Shown: positions 25,919 to 36,991, counted from the first letter of the stretch. The stretch: DNA of 64,000 nt from Neisseria sp. oral taxon 014 str. F0314 (GCF_005886145.1 NZ_CP040504.1:682001-746000); one strand, 5' to 3'. Program-made: numbers and translations. Notes: generated by a model not told the origin, from the sequence alone.

Positions 25919-28204
25919 TTACATGGTTTCAGTAAAGGTGCGGGTAATCACGTCCTGCTGCTGTTCGCGGGTCAGCGAGTTGAAGCGGACGGCGTAACCC
26001 GATACGCGGATGGTAAGCTGCGGATACTTATCGGGATTTTCCATCGCATCCTTCAGCGTTTCGCGGTTCAGCACGTTGACGTTCAGGTGTTGGCCGCCTT
26101 CCACCTCTCCTTCTTCGTGGTGGAAGTAACCGTCCATCAGGCCTGCGAGGTTACGTTCGCGGGAGTTTTCGTCTTTGCCCAATGCGCCCGGCACGATGGA
26201 GAAGGTGTAGGAAATACCGTCTTTGGCAAACTCGAACGGCAGTTTGGCTACAGAGGTCAGCGAAGCAACGGCGCCGTTGACATCGCGGCCGTGCATCGGG
26301 TTGGCACCCGGACCGAACGGTGCGCCTGCGCGGCGGCCGTCCGGCGTGTTGCCGGTTTTTTTGCCGTACACGACGTTGGAGGTAATAGTCAGCACGGACT
26401 GGGTCGGCGTTGCGTTGCGGTAAGTTTTGTGGGTCGCCACTTTTTTCATGAAGCGTTCCACCAAATCGCAGGCAATATCGTCCACGCGGTCGTCGTTGTT
26501 ACCGAACTGCGGGTATTCGCCTTCGATTTCAAAGTCGACGGCAATACCGTTTTCATCGCGAATCGGTTTGACTTTGGCGTATTTGATGGCGGACAGCGAG
26601 TCGGCGGCCACAGACAAACCGGCGATACCGCAGGCCATAGTGCGTTTCACATCGCGGTCGTGCAGCGCCATCAGCGCGGCTTCGTAGCTGTATTTGTCGT
26701 GCATGTAATGGATGATGTTCAGCGCGGTAACGTATTGGGTTGCCAGCCAATCCATGAATTTGTCCATGCGCGCAAAGACAGTGTCGTAGTCCAAGACTTC
26801 GTCCAAAATCGGTTCGGTTTTCGGGCCGACCTGGTCTTTGGATTTTTCGTCCACGCCGCCGTTGATTGCGTACAGCAGGGTTTTCGCCAAGTTGGCGCGT
26901 GCGCCGAAGAACTGCATTTGTTTGCCGACCACCATCGGGCTGACGCAGCAGGCAATGGCGTAGTCGTCGCTGTTAAAGTCCGGACGCATCAAATCGTCGT
27001 TTTCATATTGGATGGACGAAGTGTCGATGGACACTTTGGCGCAAAACTCTTTAAAGCCTTGCGGCAGCTGTTCGGACCACAATACGGTGATGTTCGGTTC
27101 GGGAGACGGACCCATGTTGTACAGGGTGTGCAGCACGCGGAAGTTGGTGCGGGTTACCAGCGTGCGGCCGTCCAAACCCATACCGCCGATGGATTCGGTC
27201 GCCCAAATCGGGTCGCCGGAGAAGAGTTGGTCGTATTCGGGTGTACGCAGGAAACGGACCATACGCAGTTTCATCACCAAATGGTCGATAAATTCTTGCG
27301 CTTGGGTTTCGGTAATTACGCCGTTTTTCAGGTCGCGCTCGATGTAGATGTCCAAGAACGAAGACACGCGACCGAACGACATGGCGGCGCCGTTTTGCGA
27401 TTTAACGGCTGCAAGGTAAGCGAAATAAGTCCATTGGATGGCTTCCTGCGCATTTTTCGCAGGGCCGGAAATGTCGTAGCCGTAAGAGGCGGCCATTTCT
27501 TTCATTTGACCCAAGGCTTTGTATTGGTCGTTGATTTCTTCGCGGCGGCGGATAACTTCTTCCAGATTCACACCGTTTTCCAAATCGGCTTGCAGCGAAT
27601 TGAATTGGTTGAATTTGTCGGCCATCAGAAAATCAATACCGTACAATGCCACGCGGCGGTAGTCGCCGATGATACGGCCACGACCGTAAGCATCCGGCAA
27701 GCCGGTAATCACACCGGATTTGCGGCAACGGCGGATGTCGGGCGTATAAACGTCAAACACGCCTTGGTTATGGGTTTTACGGTATTTGGTGAAGATTTCG
27801 CTGACTTCAGGGTTCAACTCGACGTTGTACACCTTGCATGCGTCTTGCACCATTTTCAAACCGCCGAACGGCATAATGGAGCGTTTCAGAGGCTCGTCCG
27901 TTTGCAGACCGACGATGGTTTCCAAATCTTTATCGATATAGCCCGGCGCATGGCTGGTAATGCCGGACACGACTTGCGCGTCAATTTTGTAAGGTTCGTG
28001 CGTGCGGTTTTCGACTTTGATGCCTTCCATCACTTCCGCCCACAATTTGGTCGTCGCCTCGGTCGCAGGCGCGAGGAAAGACGCATCGCCTTCATAAGGC
28101 GTGTAGTTTTTCTGAATAAAATCGCGCACGTCGACATTGGTTTCCCAATTACCGCCGACAAAACCTTCCCAAGCGGCAGGGCGTTGCTGTACATCGTTTG
28201 ACAT
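25919..28204 (-). CDS. pflB: Formate C-acetyltransferase (pyruvate formate-lyase)
   Basis: A 761-residue glycyl-radical enzyme converting pyruvate and CoA to acetyl-CoA and formate. The adjacent active-site cysteines are in [15 protein letters not shown], and the radical-bearing Gly lies in the C-terminal [17 protein letters not shown]. Together with pflA and the FNR box upstream this gives an anaerobic fermentation route; acetyl-CoA could then feed AckA (present at 49124) if a phosphotransacetylase exists elsewhere. AGGAGCTTGAT precedes the ATG. Confidence 0.98.
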   Translation of the reverse strand: MSNDVQQRPAAWEGFVGGNWETNVDVRDFIQKNYTPYEGDASFLAPATEATTKLWAEVMEGIKVENRTHEPYKIDAQVVSGITSHAPGYIDKDLETIVGLQTDEPLKRSIMPFGGLKMVQDACKVYNVELNPEVSEIFTKYRKTHNQGVFDVYTPDIRRCRKSGVITGLPDAYGRGRIIGDYRRVALYGIDFLMADKFNQFNSLQADLENGVNLEEVIRRREEINDQYKALGQMKEMAASYGYDISGPAKNAQEAIQWTYFAYLAAVKSQNGAAMSFGRVSSFLDIYIERDLKNGVITETQAQEFIDHLVMKLRMVRFLRTPEYDQLFSGDPIWATESIGGMGLDGRTLVTRTNFRVLHTLYNMGPSPEPNITVLWSEQLPQGFKEFCAKVSIDTSSIQYENDDLMRPDFNSDDYAIACCVSPMVVGKQMQFFGARANLAKTLLYAINGGVDEKSKDQVGPKTEPILDEVLDYDTVFARMDKFMDWLATQYVTALNIIHYMHDKYSYEAALMALHDRDVKRTMACGIAGLSVAADSLSAIKYAKVKPIRDENGIAVDFEIEGEYPQFGNNDDRVDDIACDLVERFMKKVATHKTYRNATPTQSVLTITSNVVYGKKTGNTPDGRRAGAPFGPGANPMHGRDVNGAVASLTSVAKLPFEFAKDGISYTFSIVPGALGKDENSRERNLAGLMDGYFHHEEGEVEGGQHLNVNVLNRETLKDAMENPDKYPQLTIRVSGYAVRFNSLTREQQQDVITRTFTETM

Positions 28205-28332
28205 ATCAAGCTCCTAATCAGATGAATCGGTTGGATACAATACTAAAAAAATCTTGTTATTTAAAATAATATCACTATTGCCTGCTCAAAGTAATACCGA
28301 TTCTGAAACATTACTACACGCGACACAAACGA

Positions 28333-28346
28333 TTGATGTATATCAA
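28333..28346. promoter_or_regulatory. Perfect FNR-binding site upstream of pflB
   Basis: TTGATGTATATCAA is an exact match to TTGAT-N4-ATCAA, centred about 135 bp upstream of the pflB start. It suggests activation under low oxygen, as for pfl genes in other bacteria. The exact -10 and -35 were not settled. Confidence 0.8.
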
Positions 28347-28419
28347 ATATCCGTGCGGATTTATTTGAAAACCGGCACAGGTGCACCCATTCTTTTATAT
28401 CTTAAGAATGAATATTATG

Positions 28420-28478
28420 AGGCCGTCTGAAAACCGTATCTGCAACTTTAAAAACAACAAATCTTTTCAGACGGCCTC
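28420..28478. repeat. Spaced DUS inverted pair, pflB-purA gap
   Basis: AGGCCGTCTGAAAA at 28420 and its complement ending at 28478, with about 30 AT-rich bases between. It sits between the purA terminator and the pflB promoter region. Confidence 0.55.
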
Positions 28479-28503
28479 CAATCTTCGTAAACCAATATTA
28501 AAA

Positions 28504-28532
28504 AGCCCCACAAGCATTCTGGCTGCGGGGCG
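28504..28532 (-). terminator. Intrinsic terminator of purA
   Basis: GCCCCGCAGCC pairs imperfectly with GCTTGTGGGGC on the minus strand, followed by T5, about 30 bp past the purA stop. Confidence 0.75.
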
Positions 28533-28562
28533 CATTTCCTCTTAAAACCGTCGGTATCGGCA

Positions 28563-29870
<1,308 letters not shown>

Positions 29871-29888
29871 TTATAATTCTAGATATTG

Positions 29889-31040
29889 TTAAATTTTAAA
29901 AACTTCCCATCCCGATTCCGTCTTTTTCAGACGGCCCGAAACATCTTGCGAACCATTGTATCCGACGCCGTAATCCACCACGACGCACTGTCCCTGCGCG
30001 CGCAACCGCCCGATGGCTTCCTCAGCCTCTTCCGCATCCTCATGCGCCACGGCCACCAGCGGCAGGCGTTTGATGGCGGGCAGCCTGCCGACAAACGTGC
30101 GCATGTCGAAACTGAAACCGGTCGCCGGACGGCTCCGTCCGAAATACGCGCCCAAACCGTCGTAACGTCCGCCGCGCGCCACCGCCTCGCGGCAGTTACT
30201 GCCGTAGGCCGCAAAGAGCAGGCCGGTGTGGTATTCGTCCACACGCAATTCGGATAAATCGACGTGTACCTGTTGCGAAGGGAATGCCTTACAGACGGCC
30301 TCCAACTCGTCCAGCGCCTCGCCGACCGCGCTCAAATCCGGCAATTCGGCGCGCGCCCTAGCCAGTATTTCCCTGCCGCCGTAGAGTGTCGGCAACAGGG
30401 CGAACGCTTTGGCCCACATACCGTCAAGCCGCCAAGCCGCAACCTGTTCGGAAACGGCGGAGGCATCTTTATCCTGCATCAGCGACAGCAAACGGGCGGC
30501 CCGCACCTCGTCCAAATCCGCCGCACGCGCCAACGCACGGAACACGCCGATATGGCCCAGCGACAGTAAAACCCCGCCTATATCGGCAATTCCCATGCTT
30601 TTAAGCATCAAATCAATCAACTCTATATCGGCGGCAACACCGGCGAAACCGTACAATTCGGCGCCGACCTGCAAAGGCTCGCGGGTATTGAGCAGGCCGT
30701 CAGGTCTCGCATGGAGCACCGGGCCGGCATAACACAGGCGGTTGATGCCTTCGTTGGCCGATAACAAGTGCGCATCGATACGCGCCACCTGCGGCGTAAT
30801 GTCCGCGCGTATGCCGAGCTGCCTGCCGCTAATCTGGTCGGCCACACGGATGGTTTTCAGCGACAATCCTTCGTCGATATGGGTCAGCAGCGAACCGCTG
30901 TATTCCATCAGGGGGGGCTGCACCAATTCGTAACCGTGCACGCGGAACAGTTCCAAAACCTGCTCTCTGGCGCTTTCCAACTGTCTCGCGGCAGTAGGCA
31001 GAATATCGGCAACATGTTCGGGTAGCTGCCAGGGCTGCAT
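29889..31040 (-). CDS. hisZ: ATP phosphoribosyltransferase regulatory subunit HisZ
   Basis: A 383-residue paralogue of histidyl-tRNA synthetase that forms a complex with short-form HisG in the first step of histidine synthesis. Class II motif-like segments are visible (VQPPLMEYSGSLLTH, QISGRQLGIRADITPQVARI, ARGGRYDGLGAYFGRSRPATGFSFDM). The length and missing C-terminal anticodon domain separate it from HisS. The ATG at 31040 has a GGAGG-containing leader; the frame is open nine codons further. A run of seven G lies inside the gene at 30911-30917. Confidence 0.93.
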   Translation of the reverse strand: MQPWQLPEHVADILPTAARQLESAREQVLELFRVHGYELVQPPLMEYSGSLLTHIDEGLSLKTIRVADQISGRQLGIRADITPQVARIDAHLLSANEGINRLCYAGPVLHARPDGLLNTREPLQVGAELYGFAGVAADIELIDLMLKSMGIADIGGVLLSLGHIGVFRALARAADLDEVRAARLLSLMQDKDASAVSEQVAAWRLDGMWAKAFALLPTLYGGREILARARAELPDLSAVGEALDELEAVCKAFPSQQVHVDLSELRVDEYHTGLLFAAYGSNCREAVARGGRYDGLGAYFGRSRPATGFSFDMRTFVGRLPAIKRLPLVAVAHEDAEEAEEAIGRLRAQGQCVVVDYGVGYNGSQDVSGRLKKTESGWEVFKI

Positions 31041-31373
31041 AACCGTCTCCTCCAAACCTGCACACACTAAAAAAGCTGCTTAAACTTAAAATTCAGACGG
31101 CCTTACAGCTCACGTCGGCACTTTCAAAAATATGCGTTGCCAAACGTACCGCACCTAATCCTGATTTTAAATTCAAACAGCCCCTGTGGCGGCCAAACCG
31201 CCGAGTTATTAAAATCAGACTTTAACATAAAAATTACCTTTGTGCAGGCCGTTGCCGCAGAAAAGGCCGTCTGAAATTTTCAGACGGCCTCATCAATGCC
31301 GCGGCATCGCATGACCAACATTATTCAGGGAGAAACAATACATTCATGCACCGCCGCTTAACGGAAAACGGAA
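31041..31373. other. Intergenic stretch upstream of hisZ
   Basis: No gene found. It contains a single DUS near 31091 and a compact DUS hairpin at 31264-31290 (3-base loop), which probably terminates lldD reading leftwards or marks uptake; the hisZ promoter must lie to its left. Confidence 0.5.
31264..31290. terminator. Compact DUS-pair hairpin downstream of lldD
   Basis: AGGCCGTCTGAAA/TTTCAGACGGCCT with essentially no loop, about 85 bp beyond the lldD stop. Confidence 0.6.
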
Positions 31374-32546
31374 TCAAAACATACCTTCAGACCAACGCGT
31401 ACTTTGCAAAATACCGGCGTCAACGTCCTGAATATTGCGATGGCCGGTAAACGCCATGGATATGTCCATTTCCTTATACAGAATTTCCAGCGCACGGGTA
31501 ACGCCTTCTTCGCCGTATGCGCCCAAGCCGTAGAGGAACGCGCGGCCTATCATCGTACCTTTCGCGCCCAAAGCCCATGCTTTGAGGATGTCCTGACCGC
31601 TGCGGATGCCGCTGTCCATCCAGACTTCGATGTCGCTACCGACTGCGCTGACGATGTCGGGCAAGGCTTTGATGGAGGATACGGTATCGTCGAGCTGGCG
31701 GCCGCCGTGGTTGGAAACGACCAATGCGTCCGCGCCGCTTTTCGCTGCTTTTTCCGCATCTTCAGGTTCCATAATGCCTTTGATGATCAACTTGCCGCCC
31801 CATAAGTCTTTAATGCGGGCGACGTCGTCCCAGCTCAGGCGCGGGTCGAATTGTTCGGAAGTCCATGAAGACAGTGAAGACAAATCGCCGACGTTTTTGG
31901 CGTGTCCGACGATATTGCGGAACGTGCGGCGTTCCGTGTTCAGCATTTTCATACACCATTCGGGCTTGGTCGCCAGATTGATTAAATTGGCGATGGTCGG
32001 TTTCGGCGGTGCGGACAGGCCGTTTTTGATGTCTTTGTGGCGTTGCCCCAAAACCTGCAAGTCGGCGGTCAAAACCAACGCCGAACATTTGGCATCCTTC
32101 GCGCGCTTAATCAGGTTTTCCATAAACTCGCGGTCGCGCATCACATAAAGCTGAAACCAAAACGGCGCGCTGGTGTTTTCGGCAACGTCTTCAATCGAGC
32201 AGATGGACATGGTGGAGAGTGTAAACGGAATGCCGAACTTCTCCGCCGCCCGCGCCGCCAAGATTTCGCCGTCGGCGTGCGCCATGCCGGTAAAGCCTGT
32301 TGGCGCAATCGCTACCGGCATCTTTACATCCTGACCGATCATTTTGGTTTCCAAGCTGCGGCCTTCCATATTGACCAATACCTTTTGGCGGAAGCGGATG
32401 TCTTTGAAATCCGAAGTGTTTTCGCGGTAGGTGGTTTCCGTCCAAGAACCTGAATCGATGTAATCGTAAAACATGCGCGGCATCTTGCGCTTGGCGACAA
32501 GGCGCAGGTCTTCGATACAGGTCATTTTGCTCAAATCGCGTTTCAT
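31374..32546 (-). CDS. lldD: L-lactate dehydrogenase (FMN-dependent, quinone-linked)
   Basis: A 390-residue alpha-hydroxy-acid oxidase fold enzyme that oxidises L-lactate to pyruvate at the membrane. The catalytic His and substrate Arg lie in LVVSNHGGRQLDDTVSS; N-terminal KMPRMFYDYIDSGSWTE and VAIAPTGFTGMAHADGE are diagnostic. Lactate use is a hallmark of neisseriae. It is divergent from iscR, as in the meningococcal map. The 384-bp gap (32547-32930) holds a single DUS and an FNR-like half site near 32667-32680 (ATAATCTATATCAA). Confidence 0.95.
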   Translation of the reverse strand: MKRDLSKMTCIEDLRLVAKRKMPRMFYDYIDSGSWTETTYRENTSDFKDIRFRQKVLVNMEGRSLETKMIGQDVKMPVAIAPTGFTGMAHADGEILAARAAEKFGIPFTLSTMSICSIEDVAENTSAPFWFQLYVMRDREFMENLIKRAKDAKCSALVLTADLQVLGQRHKDIKNGLSAPPKPTIANLINLATKPEWCMKMLNTERRTFRNIVGHAKNVGDLSSLSSWTSEQFDPRLSWDDVARIKDLWGGKLIIKGIMEPEDAEKAAKSGADALVVSNHGGRQLDDTVSSIKALPDIVSAVGSDIEVWMDSGIRSGQDILKAWALGAKGTMIGRAFLYGLGAYGEEGVTRALEILYKEMDISMAFTGHRNIQDVDAGILQSTRWSEGMF

Positions 32547-32853
32547 ATTGATTTTACCTCTGGGGATATAGGGGTTTGTTGCATGATGTTATTCAAATTT
32601 AAAATAGCAGGCTGAAACACCGCTTTTCAGACGGCCTCTTACCCACCTGAAATACTCAGATTTCGATAATCTATATCAATCGCAAATATAATGCAAACGC
32701 TTTCAGCGGAAAGGTTTGCCGCCGTTTCCCGTTCCGACTCGTTATAATCCGATATAACCACAGGATTAATAAAAACTTTCAGCCAAACCCGATTACAGCA
32801 GACTACCTGCGCAAAACCCCTCGTGGCGCCGGTCCGCCAAACGGACTACATAC

Positions 32854-32882
32854 TTGACTGAATCACTCAGATATTAGACAAT
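32854..32882 (+). promoter_or_regulatory. Candidate promoter of the isc operon
   Basis: TTGACT (32854-32859), 17 bp, then GACAAT (32877-32882), about 50 bp before iscR. IscR normally represses its own promoter when Fe-S loaded; an IscR site was not resolved. Confidence 0.45.
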
Positions 32883-32930
32883 CAGCACATTACAAAAACA
32901 GCCTAACACATACCCGAACAGGCACAAATC

Positions 32931-33377
32931 ATGCGACTGACCACCAAAGGCCGCTTCGCTGTAACCGCCATGATCGATTTGGCCATGAACGCGCAAACCG
33001 GCGCCGTCAAACTCAGTGCCATCAGCGAACGCCAAAGCATATCCCTATCCTATCTCGAACAGCTTTTCAGCAAGCTGCGCCGCGCGCAGTTGGTCGAAAG
33101 CCTGCGCGGCCCGGGCGGCGGCTACATCCTTGCCGCCCCCGCATCGGAAATCAACATCGCCCAAATCATCGCCGCCGCCGAAGACCGGCTGGACGCCACC
33201 CGCTGCGGCAGCAAAGCCAACTGCCACCACGGCGCGCCCTGCCTGACGCACGACCTTTGGGAAAATTTAAACAAAACCATCAATGACTACCTCAGCAGCG
33301 TTACGCTGCAAAGCATCATTGAACAGAAAAACTGTAACGACGGCAGCCAAGTCGTTACCTTTACACACATCCATTAA
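32931..33377 (+). CDS. iscR: Fe-S cluster-sensing regulator IscR
   Basis: A 148-residue Rrf2-family repressor. The winged helix starts [18 protein letters not shown]. The [2Fe-2S] ligands C92, C98, C104 and H107 are at the same positions as in E. coli IscR, so cluster-dependent autoregulation is expected. It heads the isc operon. Confidence 0.97.
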   Translation: MRLTTKGRFAVTAMIDLAMNAQTGAVKLSAISERQSISLSYLEQLFSKLRRAQLVESLRGPGGGYILAAPASEINIAQIIAAAEDRLDATRCGSKANCHHGAPCLTHDLWENLNKTINDYLSSVTLQSIIEQKNCNDGSQVVTFTHIH

Positions 33378-33409
33378 GTAGAAACCAAATAAAAAAGAAA
33401 GAGCAAACC

Positions 33410-34624
33410 ATGACCGTCAAAACCCCCGTTTATCTCGACTACGCCGCCACCACCCCCGTTGACAAACGCGTTGCCGAAAAAATGATTCCCTATCTGACCG
33501 AAACCTTCGGCAACCCCGCTTCCAACAGCCACGCATTCGGCTGGGAAGCAGAAGAGGCCGTCGAAAAAGCCCGCGCCGACATCGCCGCCCTGATTAACGC
33601 CGATTCCAAAGAAATCATCTTCACCAGCGGCGCGACCGAGTCCGACAACCTCGCCATCAAAGGCGCGGCAAACTTCTACAAAACCAAAGGCAAACACCTC
33701 ATCACCGTCAAAACCGAACACAAAGCCGTGCTCGACACCATGCGCGAACTCGAACGCCAAGGTTTCGAAGTAACCTATCTCGGCGTGAAAGAAAACGGCC
33801 TGATTGATTTGGAAGAACTCAAAGCCGCCATCCGCGACGACACCATCCTGATTTCCGTGATGTGGGTGAACAACGAAATCGGCGTAGTGCAAGACATTCC
33901 CGCCATCGGCGAAATCTGCCGCGAACGCAAAATCATCTTCCACGTCGATGCCGCCCAAGCCTGCGGCAAAGTACCTGTTGACGTGGAAGCCGCCAAAATC
34001 GACCTGCTGTCCATGTCCGGCCACAAAGTATACGGCCCCAAAGGCATCGGCGCACTGTACGTCCGCCGCAAACCCCGCGTCCGCCTCGAAGCCCAAATGC
34101 ACGGCGGCGGCCACGAACGCGGCTTCCGCAGCGGCACCCTGCCGACCCACCAAATCGTCGGCATGGGCGAAGCCTTCCGCATCGCCAAAGAAGAACTCGA
34201 GCAAGACATGGCGCACTACCGCAAACTGCGCGACATCTTCCTCAAAGGCATCGAAGGCATCGAAGAAGTCTATATCAACGGCGACCTCGAACACCGCGCC
34301 CCGAACAACCTGAACGTCAGCTTCAACTTCGTCGAAGGCGAAAGCCTGATTATGGCAGTGAAAGAACTCGCCGTATCCAGCGGCTCCGCCTGTACCTCCG
34401 CCTCGCTCGAACCCAGCTACGTCCTGCGCGCGCTCGGCCGCAACGACGAACTGGCGCACTCATCCCTGCGCATCACCTTCGGCCGCATGACTACCGAAGA
34501 AGAAGTACAGTTTGCGGCAGAACTGATCAAATCCAAAATCGGCAAACTGCGCGAACTGTCGCCGCTGTGGGAAATGTTCAAAGACGGGATTGATTTGAAC
34601 TCGATTGAATGGGCAGCGCATTAA
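33410..34624 (+). CDS. iscS: Cysteine desulfurase IscS
   Basis: A 404-residue PLP enzyme that supplies sulfur for Fe-S clusters and tRNA thiolation. It carries the PLP lysine in [13 protein letters not shown] and the persulfide-forming Cys in [10 protein letters not shown], and the length matches E. coli IscS. AAGAAAGAGCAAACC precedes the ATG. The next original operon member, iscU, is displaced by 1.2 kb because of the HEPN-type gene. Confidence 0.98.
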   Translation: MTVKTPVYLDYAATTPVDKRVAEKMIPYLTETFGNPASNSHAFGWEAEEAVEKARADIAALINADSKEIIFTSGATESDNLAIKGAANFYKTKGKHLITVKTEHKAVLDTMRELERQGFEVTYLGVKENGLIDLEELKAAIRDDTILISVMWVNNEIGVVQDIPAIGEICRERKIIFHVDAAQACGKVPVDVEAAKIDLLSMSGHKVYGPKGIGALYVRRKPRVRLEAQMHGGGHERGFRSGTLPTHQIVGMGEAFRIAKEELEQDMAHYRKLRDIFLKGIEGIEEVYINGDLEHRAPNNLNVSFNFVEGESLIMAVKELAVSSGSACTSASLEPSYVLRALGRNDELAHSSLRITFGRMTTEEEVQFAAELIKSKIGKLRELSPLWEMFKDGIDLNSIEWAAH

Positions 34625-34716
34625 AAGGAACCTACATTTGTGTGGGGGGCGCGGATGTTTTGATTCGTGTCTTATGTTAGGTAATTTATGCTTTTTTCAA
34701 ATTTCTCAGGAAAAAT

Positions 34717-35535
34717 ATGCCAGTTCGCTCAAAAGAGTTTCATGAATATATCTTAAATCATGGATGTACAACTCACGTAGGACATAATGACTATTTAATA
34801 GCCCCTGCTTCAGCTTTTTTAAAGTATACAATTGAAACTAAGGATGCAGTCCAATTGTGCATTGACCATTTTCCTAAAAAACAAGATGGTAATTATAAAA
34901 AAGCAAGTGCAGATGCATTACAACATTTTGTACAAGCAATGCTTCCAACAGTAATGGGACATTTTGAAACTTATCAGAGATATTTATTTGCTGGGGCATT
35001 TGAACGTTCTGTTTATTTAAAGGAATTTGATATCAGTAATGTGCAAAAAAATTTAAGAAACGCTACACAAATAGATATAAATTTTTCTAAATTAGCAGCA
35101 TATAGAAATTTTAGTAATATTTCAGTTGGCTTTCTACTTGCTGATGCAATGAATGATTGGCATAACCCTAATTCTGTTAATTCATATTTTAAAATCTTTA
35201 CAGGAAAAGGTAATATATATGAACCAGATGTTATTAACAAACTAAAAGTTTTGTGGCAATTAAGACACTCTATTGTTCATACGGGTGGTACTTTGACGCA
35301 GGTAGATTCTCAAAAGGTGCTTGAGTTAAATACTTTTGGAGATAAATATATTTTTTTGGAAAAGCAATTTACTTTTGAATTGGCGAGAAAATTTCATAAA
35401 ATTGTCAAGGCATCTACAAATACTTTGAAAACTGCTTTCATGGGAAGATTAATATCAAATATTTCAAAAGTAGATAGAGATAATATTGAGAAATTTTTTG
35501 AAGTTAAATCAAGTTGTCATGTGTGGTTGAGGTAA
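34717..35535 (+). CDS. HEPN-type protein with RNase motif, inserted in the isc operon
   Basis: A 272-residue, mostly helical protein not recognised by name. Near the middle-to-C-terminal part, LWQLRHSIVHTGG contains R183-x4-H188, the Rx4H catalytic signature of HEPN ribonucleases, preceded by long amphipathic helices. The gene is strikingly AT-rich against GC-rich isc neighbours. It has its own AGGAAAAAT leader and ends at a mucosa-dialect DUS hairpin (35580-35618), signs of import from another Neisseria. HEPN proteins are common in abortive infection and toxin systems; no partner gene is adjacent. Family membership is inferred from the motif only. Confidence 0.65.
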   Translation: MPVRSKEFHEYILNHGCTTHVGHNDYLIAPASAFLKYTIETKDAVQLCIDHFPKKQDGNYKKASADALQHFVQAMLPTVMGHFETYQRYLFAGAFERSVYLKEFDISNVQKNLRNATQIDINFSKLAAYRNFSNISVGFLLADAMNDWHNPNSVNSYFKIFTGKGNIYEPDVINKLKVLWQLRHSIVHTGGTLTQVDSQKVLELNTFGDKYIFLEKQFTFELARKFHKIVKASTNTLKTAFMGRLISNISKVDRDNIEKFFEVKSSCHVWLR

Positions 35536-35579
35536 CATTAAGTATAACAACCCACCTAAGCACATACTGAAAACAAAAA

Positions 35580-35618
35580 AGGTCGTCTGAAAACTAGAAA
35601 GACCTTTTCAGACGACCT
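35580..35618 (+). terminator. Mucosa-dialect DUS terminator after the HEPN gene
   Basis: AGGTCGTCTGAAAA/TTTTCAGACGACCT with an 11-base loop. It would also weaken transcription from iscS into iscU unless iscU has its own promoter. Confidence 0.75.
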
Positions 35619-35653
35619 AAAAGACACCACATTAAAATCAAGGATACAAAACC

Positions 35654-35782
35654 ATGAACGAACAAGATTTAGATTTGGACAATCTCGACAACCTGCTTGA
35701 AGATTTTGACGGCGTTACCGTGGAAGGCGGCGTCGATTCGGAAAACGACGACGGCTGCGAAGGCGGCGCGTGCAAAATCTAA
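35654..35782 (+). CDS. 42-residue acidic protein with C-terminal Cys motif
   Basis: It starts ATGAACGAACAAGATTTAG after AAGGATACAAAACC and encodes a strongly acidic peptide (DLDLDNLDNLLEDFDG) ending in CEGGACKI. It lies directly before iscU on the same strand. Acidic surface plus a CxxxxC tail suggests iron or cluster binding, as in acidic Isc partners such as IscX or frataxin, but no homology to either is claimed. Gly/Asp-rich codon use is like the core genome, unlike the HEPN gene next door. Confidence 0.6.
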   Translation: MNEQDLDLDNLDNLLEDFDGVTVEGGVDSENDDGCEGGACKI

Positions 35783-35851
35783 ACTCCAGGCCGTCTGAAA
35801 ACCAGTAAACAAACCACTTAAACCATCAAAAAACATTAAGGAAACCACATC

Positions 35852-36238
35852 ATGGCATACAGCGATAAAGTAATCGATCACTACGAAAACCCGCGCAACG
35901 TCGGTACTTTCGACAAGGGCGACGATTCCGTCGGCACCGGCATGGTCGGCGCGCCGGCCTGCGGCGACGTGATGCGCCTGCAAATCAAAGTAAACGACGA
36001 AGGCATCATTGAAGACGCGAAATTTAAAACTTACGGTTGCGGCTCGGCCATCGCTTCATCCAGCTTGATTACCGAGTGGATCAAAGGCAAAAGCCTAGAT
36101 GACGCGCTGGCAATCAAAAACAGCGAAATCGCCGAAGAACTGGAATTGCCGCCGGTGAAAATCCACTGCTCCATTTTGGCGGAAGATGCAGTAAAGGCGG
36201 CCGTTGCCGACTACCGCAAGAAAAAAGAAGCCCAATAA
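35852..36238 (+). CDS. iscU: Fe-S cluster scaffold protein IscU
   Basis: 128 residues. The three cluster-ligand Cys are in GAPACGDVM, TYGCGSAIASS and KIHCSILAEDAV; the LPPVKIHCS segment is the HscA-recognition (LPPVK) motif. It assembles [2Fe-2S] clusters with sulfur from IscS. AAGGAAACCACATC precedes the ATG. A spaced DUS pair (36244-36288) follows the stop. Confidence 0.98.
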   Translation: MAYSDKVIDHYENPRNVGTFDKGDDSVGTGMVGAPACGDVMRLQIKVNDEGIIEDAKFKTYGCGSAIASSSLITEWIKGKSLDDALAIKNSEIAEELELPPVKIHCSILAEDAVKAAVADYRKKKEAQ

Positions 36239-36243
36239 ACTTT

Positions 36244-36288
36244 TTCAGACGGCCTCCGATACCTCGTGCCTCCGCAGGCCGTCTGAAA
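36244..36288. repeat. DUS inverted pair inside the isc operon
   Basis: TTCAGACGGCCT and AGGCCGTCTGAA are about 20 bases apart between iscU and the HhH gene; possible attenuator. Confidence 0.5.
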
Positions 36289-36310
36289 CCCCTACCGTAA
36301 GAGACGATTT

Positions 36311-36559
36311 ATGGCCTTTACCGAAGCGCAAACCCAATCCCTGCTCGCCGTCAAAGGCATAGGCAAAACCGTATTGCAGCGTTTGCAGCAGATGGGTTTG
36401 GACGATGTGGCGGAACTTGCCGCCGCAGATGCCGGCGAAATTCTGCAACAGGGCGCGGCGCTGACCGGTTCGAGCTGCTGGAAAAACAGCCCGCAGGCCA
36501 AAGCCGCGATAGAGGCCGCCGTCGCATGGGCGAAAGCGCAGCAAAACAGCAACCCGTAA
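36311..36559 (+). CDS. Small helix-hairpin-helix protein between iscU and iscA
   Basis: The 82 residues contain an HhH motif ([20 protein letters not shown]) followed by helices and a single Cys (GSSCWKNS). HhH modules usually bind DNA non-specifically. Its place in the isc operon, 10 bp before iscA, suggests co-expression. The specific function is unknown; it might be a DNA-repair-linked client or a regulator. Confidence 0.75.
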   Translation: MAFTEAQTQSLLAVKGIGKTVLQRLQQMGLDDVAELAAADAGEILQQGAALTGSSCWKNSPQAKAAIEAAVAWAKAQQNSNP

Positions 36560-36569
36560 GGACAATATT

Positions 36570-36890
36570 ATGATTACCATCACCGAAAACGCCGCCAAAT
36601 ATATCAACAACTACCTGACCAAACGCGGCAAAGGCTTGGGCGTGCGCTTGGGCGTGAAAACCAGCGGCTGTTCGGGCATGGCCTACAACCTCGAATTTGT
36701 CGATGAGGCCAGCGCCGAAGATTTGGTATTCGAAGAACACGGCGCCCGCATCTATATCGACCCGAAAAGTCTGGTTTATCTGGACGGCACCCAAGTCGAT
36801 TACACCAAAGAAGGCTTGCAGGAAGGTTTTAAATTCGAAAACCCCAATGTAAAAGACTCCTGCGGCTGCGGCGAAAGTTTCCACGTTTGA
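36570..36890 (+). CDS. iscA: Fe-S assembly A-type carrier IscA
   Basis: A 106-residue A-type protein with the three conserved Cys in [12 protein letters not shown] and the C-terminal CGCGESFHV. It receives clusters or iron from the IscU machinery. AAGGACAATATT precedes the ATG. A DUS hairpin at 36936-36973 separates it from hscB. Confidence 0.97.
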   Translation: MITITENAAKYINNYLTKRGKGLGVRLGVKTSGCSGMAYNLEFVDEASAEDLVFEEHGARIYIDPKSLVYLDGTQVDYTKEGLQEGFKFENPNVKDSCGCGESFHV

Positions 36891-36935
36891 CCGGATACGG
36901 CGTACAAGGCAAACACGGCTTGCACCCTTAATCTT

Positions 36936-36973
36936 AGGCCGTCTGAAACCGCACCGCCGTTTTCAGACGGCCT
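36936..36973. terminator. DUS-pair hairpin between iscA and hscB
   Basis: AGGCCGTCTGAAACCG and a complement ending TTTCAGACGGCCT with a short GC loop; may partly uncouple hscB. Confidence 0.55.
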
Positions 36974-36991
36974 CTTACCGAAAGCGACACC

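Noticed and set aside
26087..28201. 704-codon open frame antisense to pflB
   Set aside because: A shadow of the strongly biased pflB codon usage; no ribosome site, no recognisable domain, and pflB itself is certain.
30911..30917. Run of seven G in hisZ as a phase-variation tract
   Set aside because: Short, inside a housekeeping enzyme at conserved PPLMEYSG codons; no signal of switching.
33374..34459. 361-codon open frame antisense to iscS
   Set aside because: Phe/Gly/Asp-rich translation produced by the complementary strand of iscS; no support.
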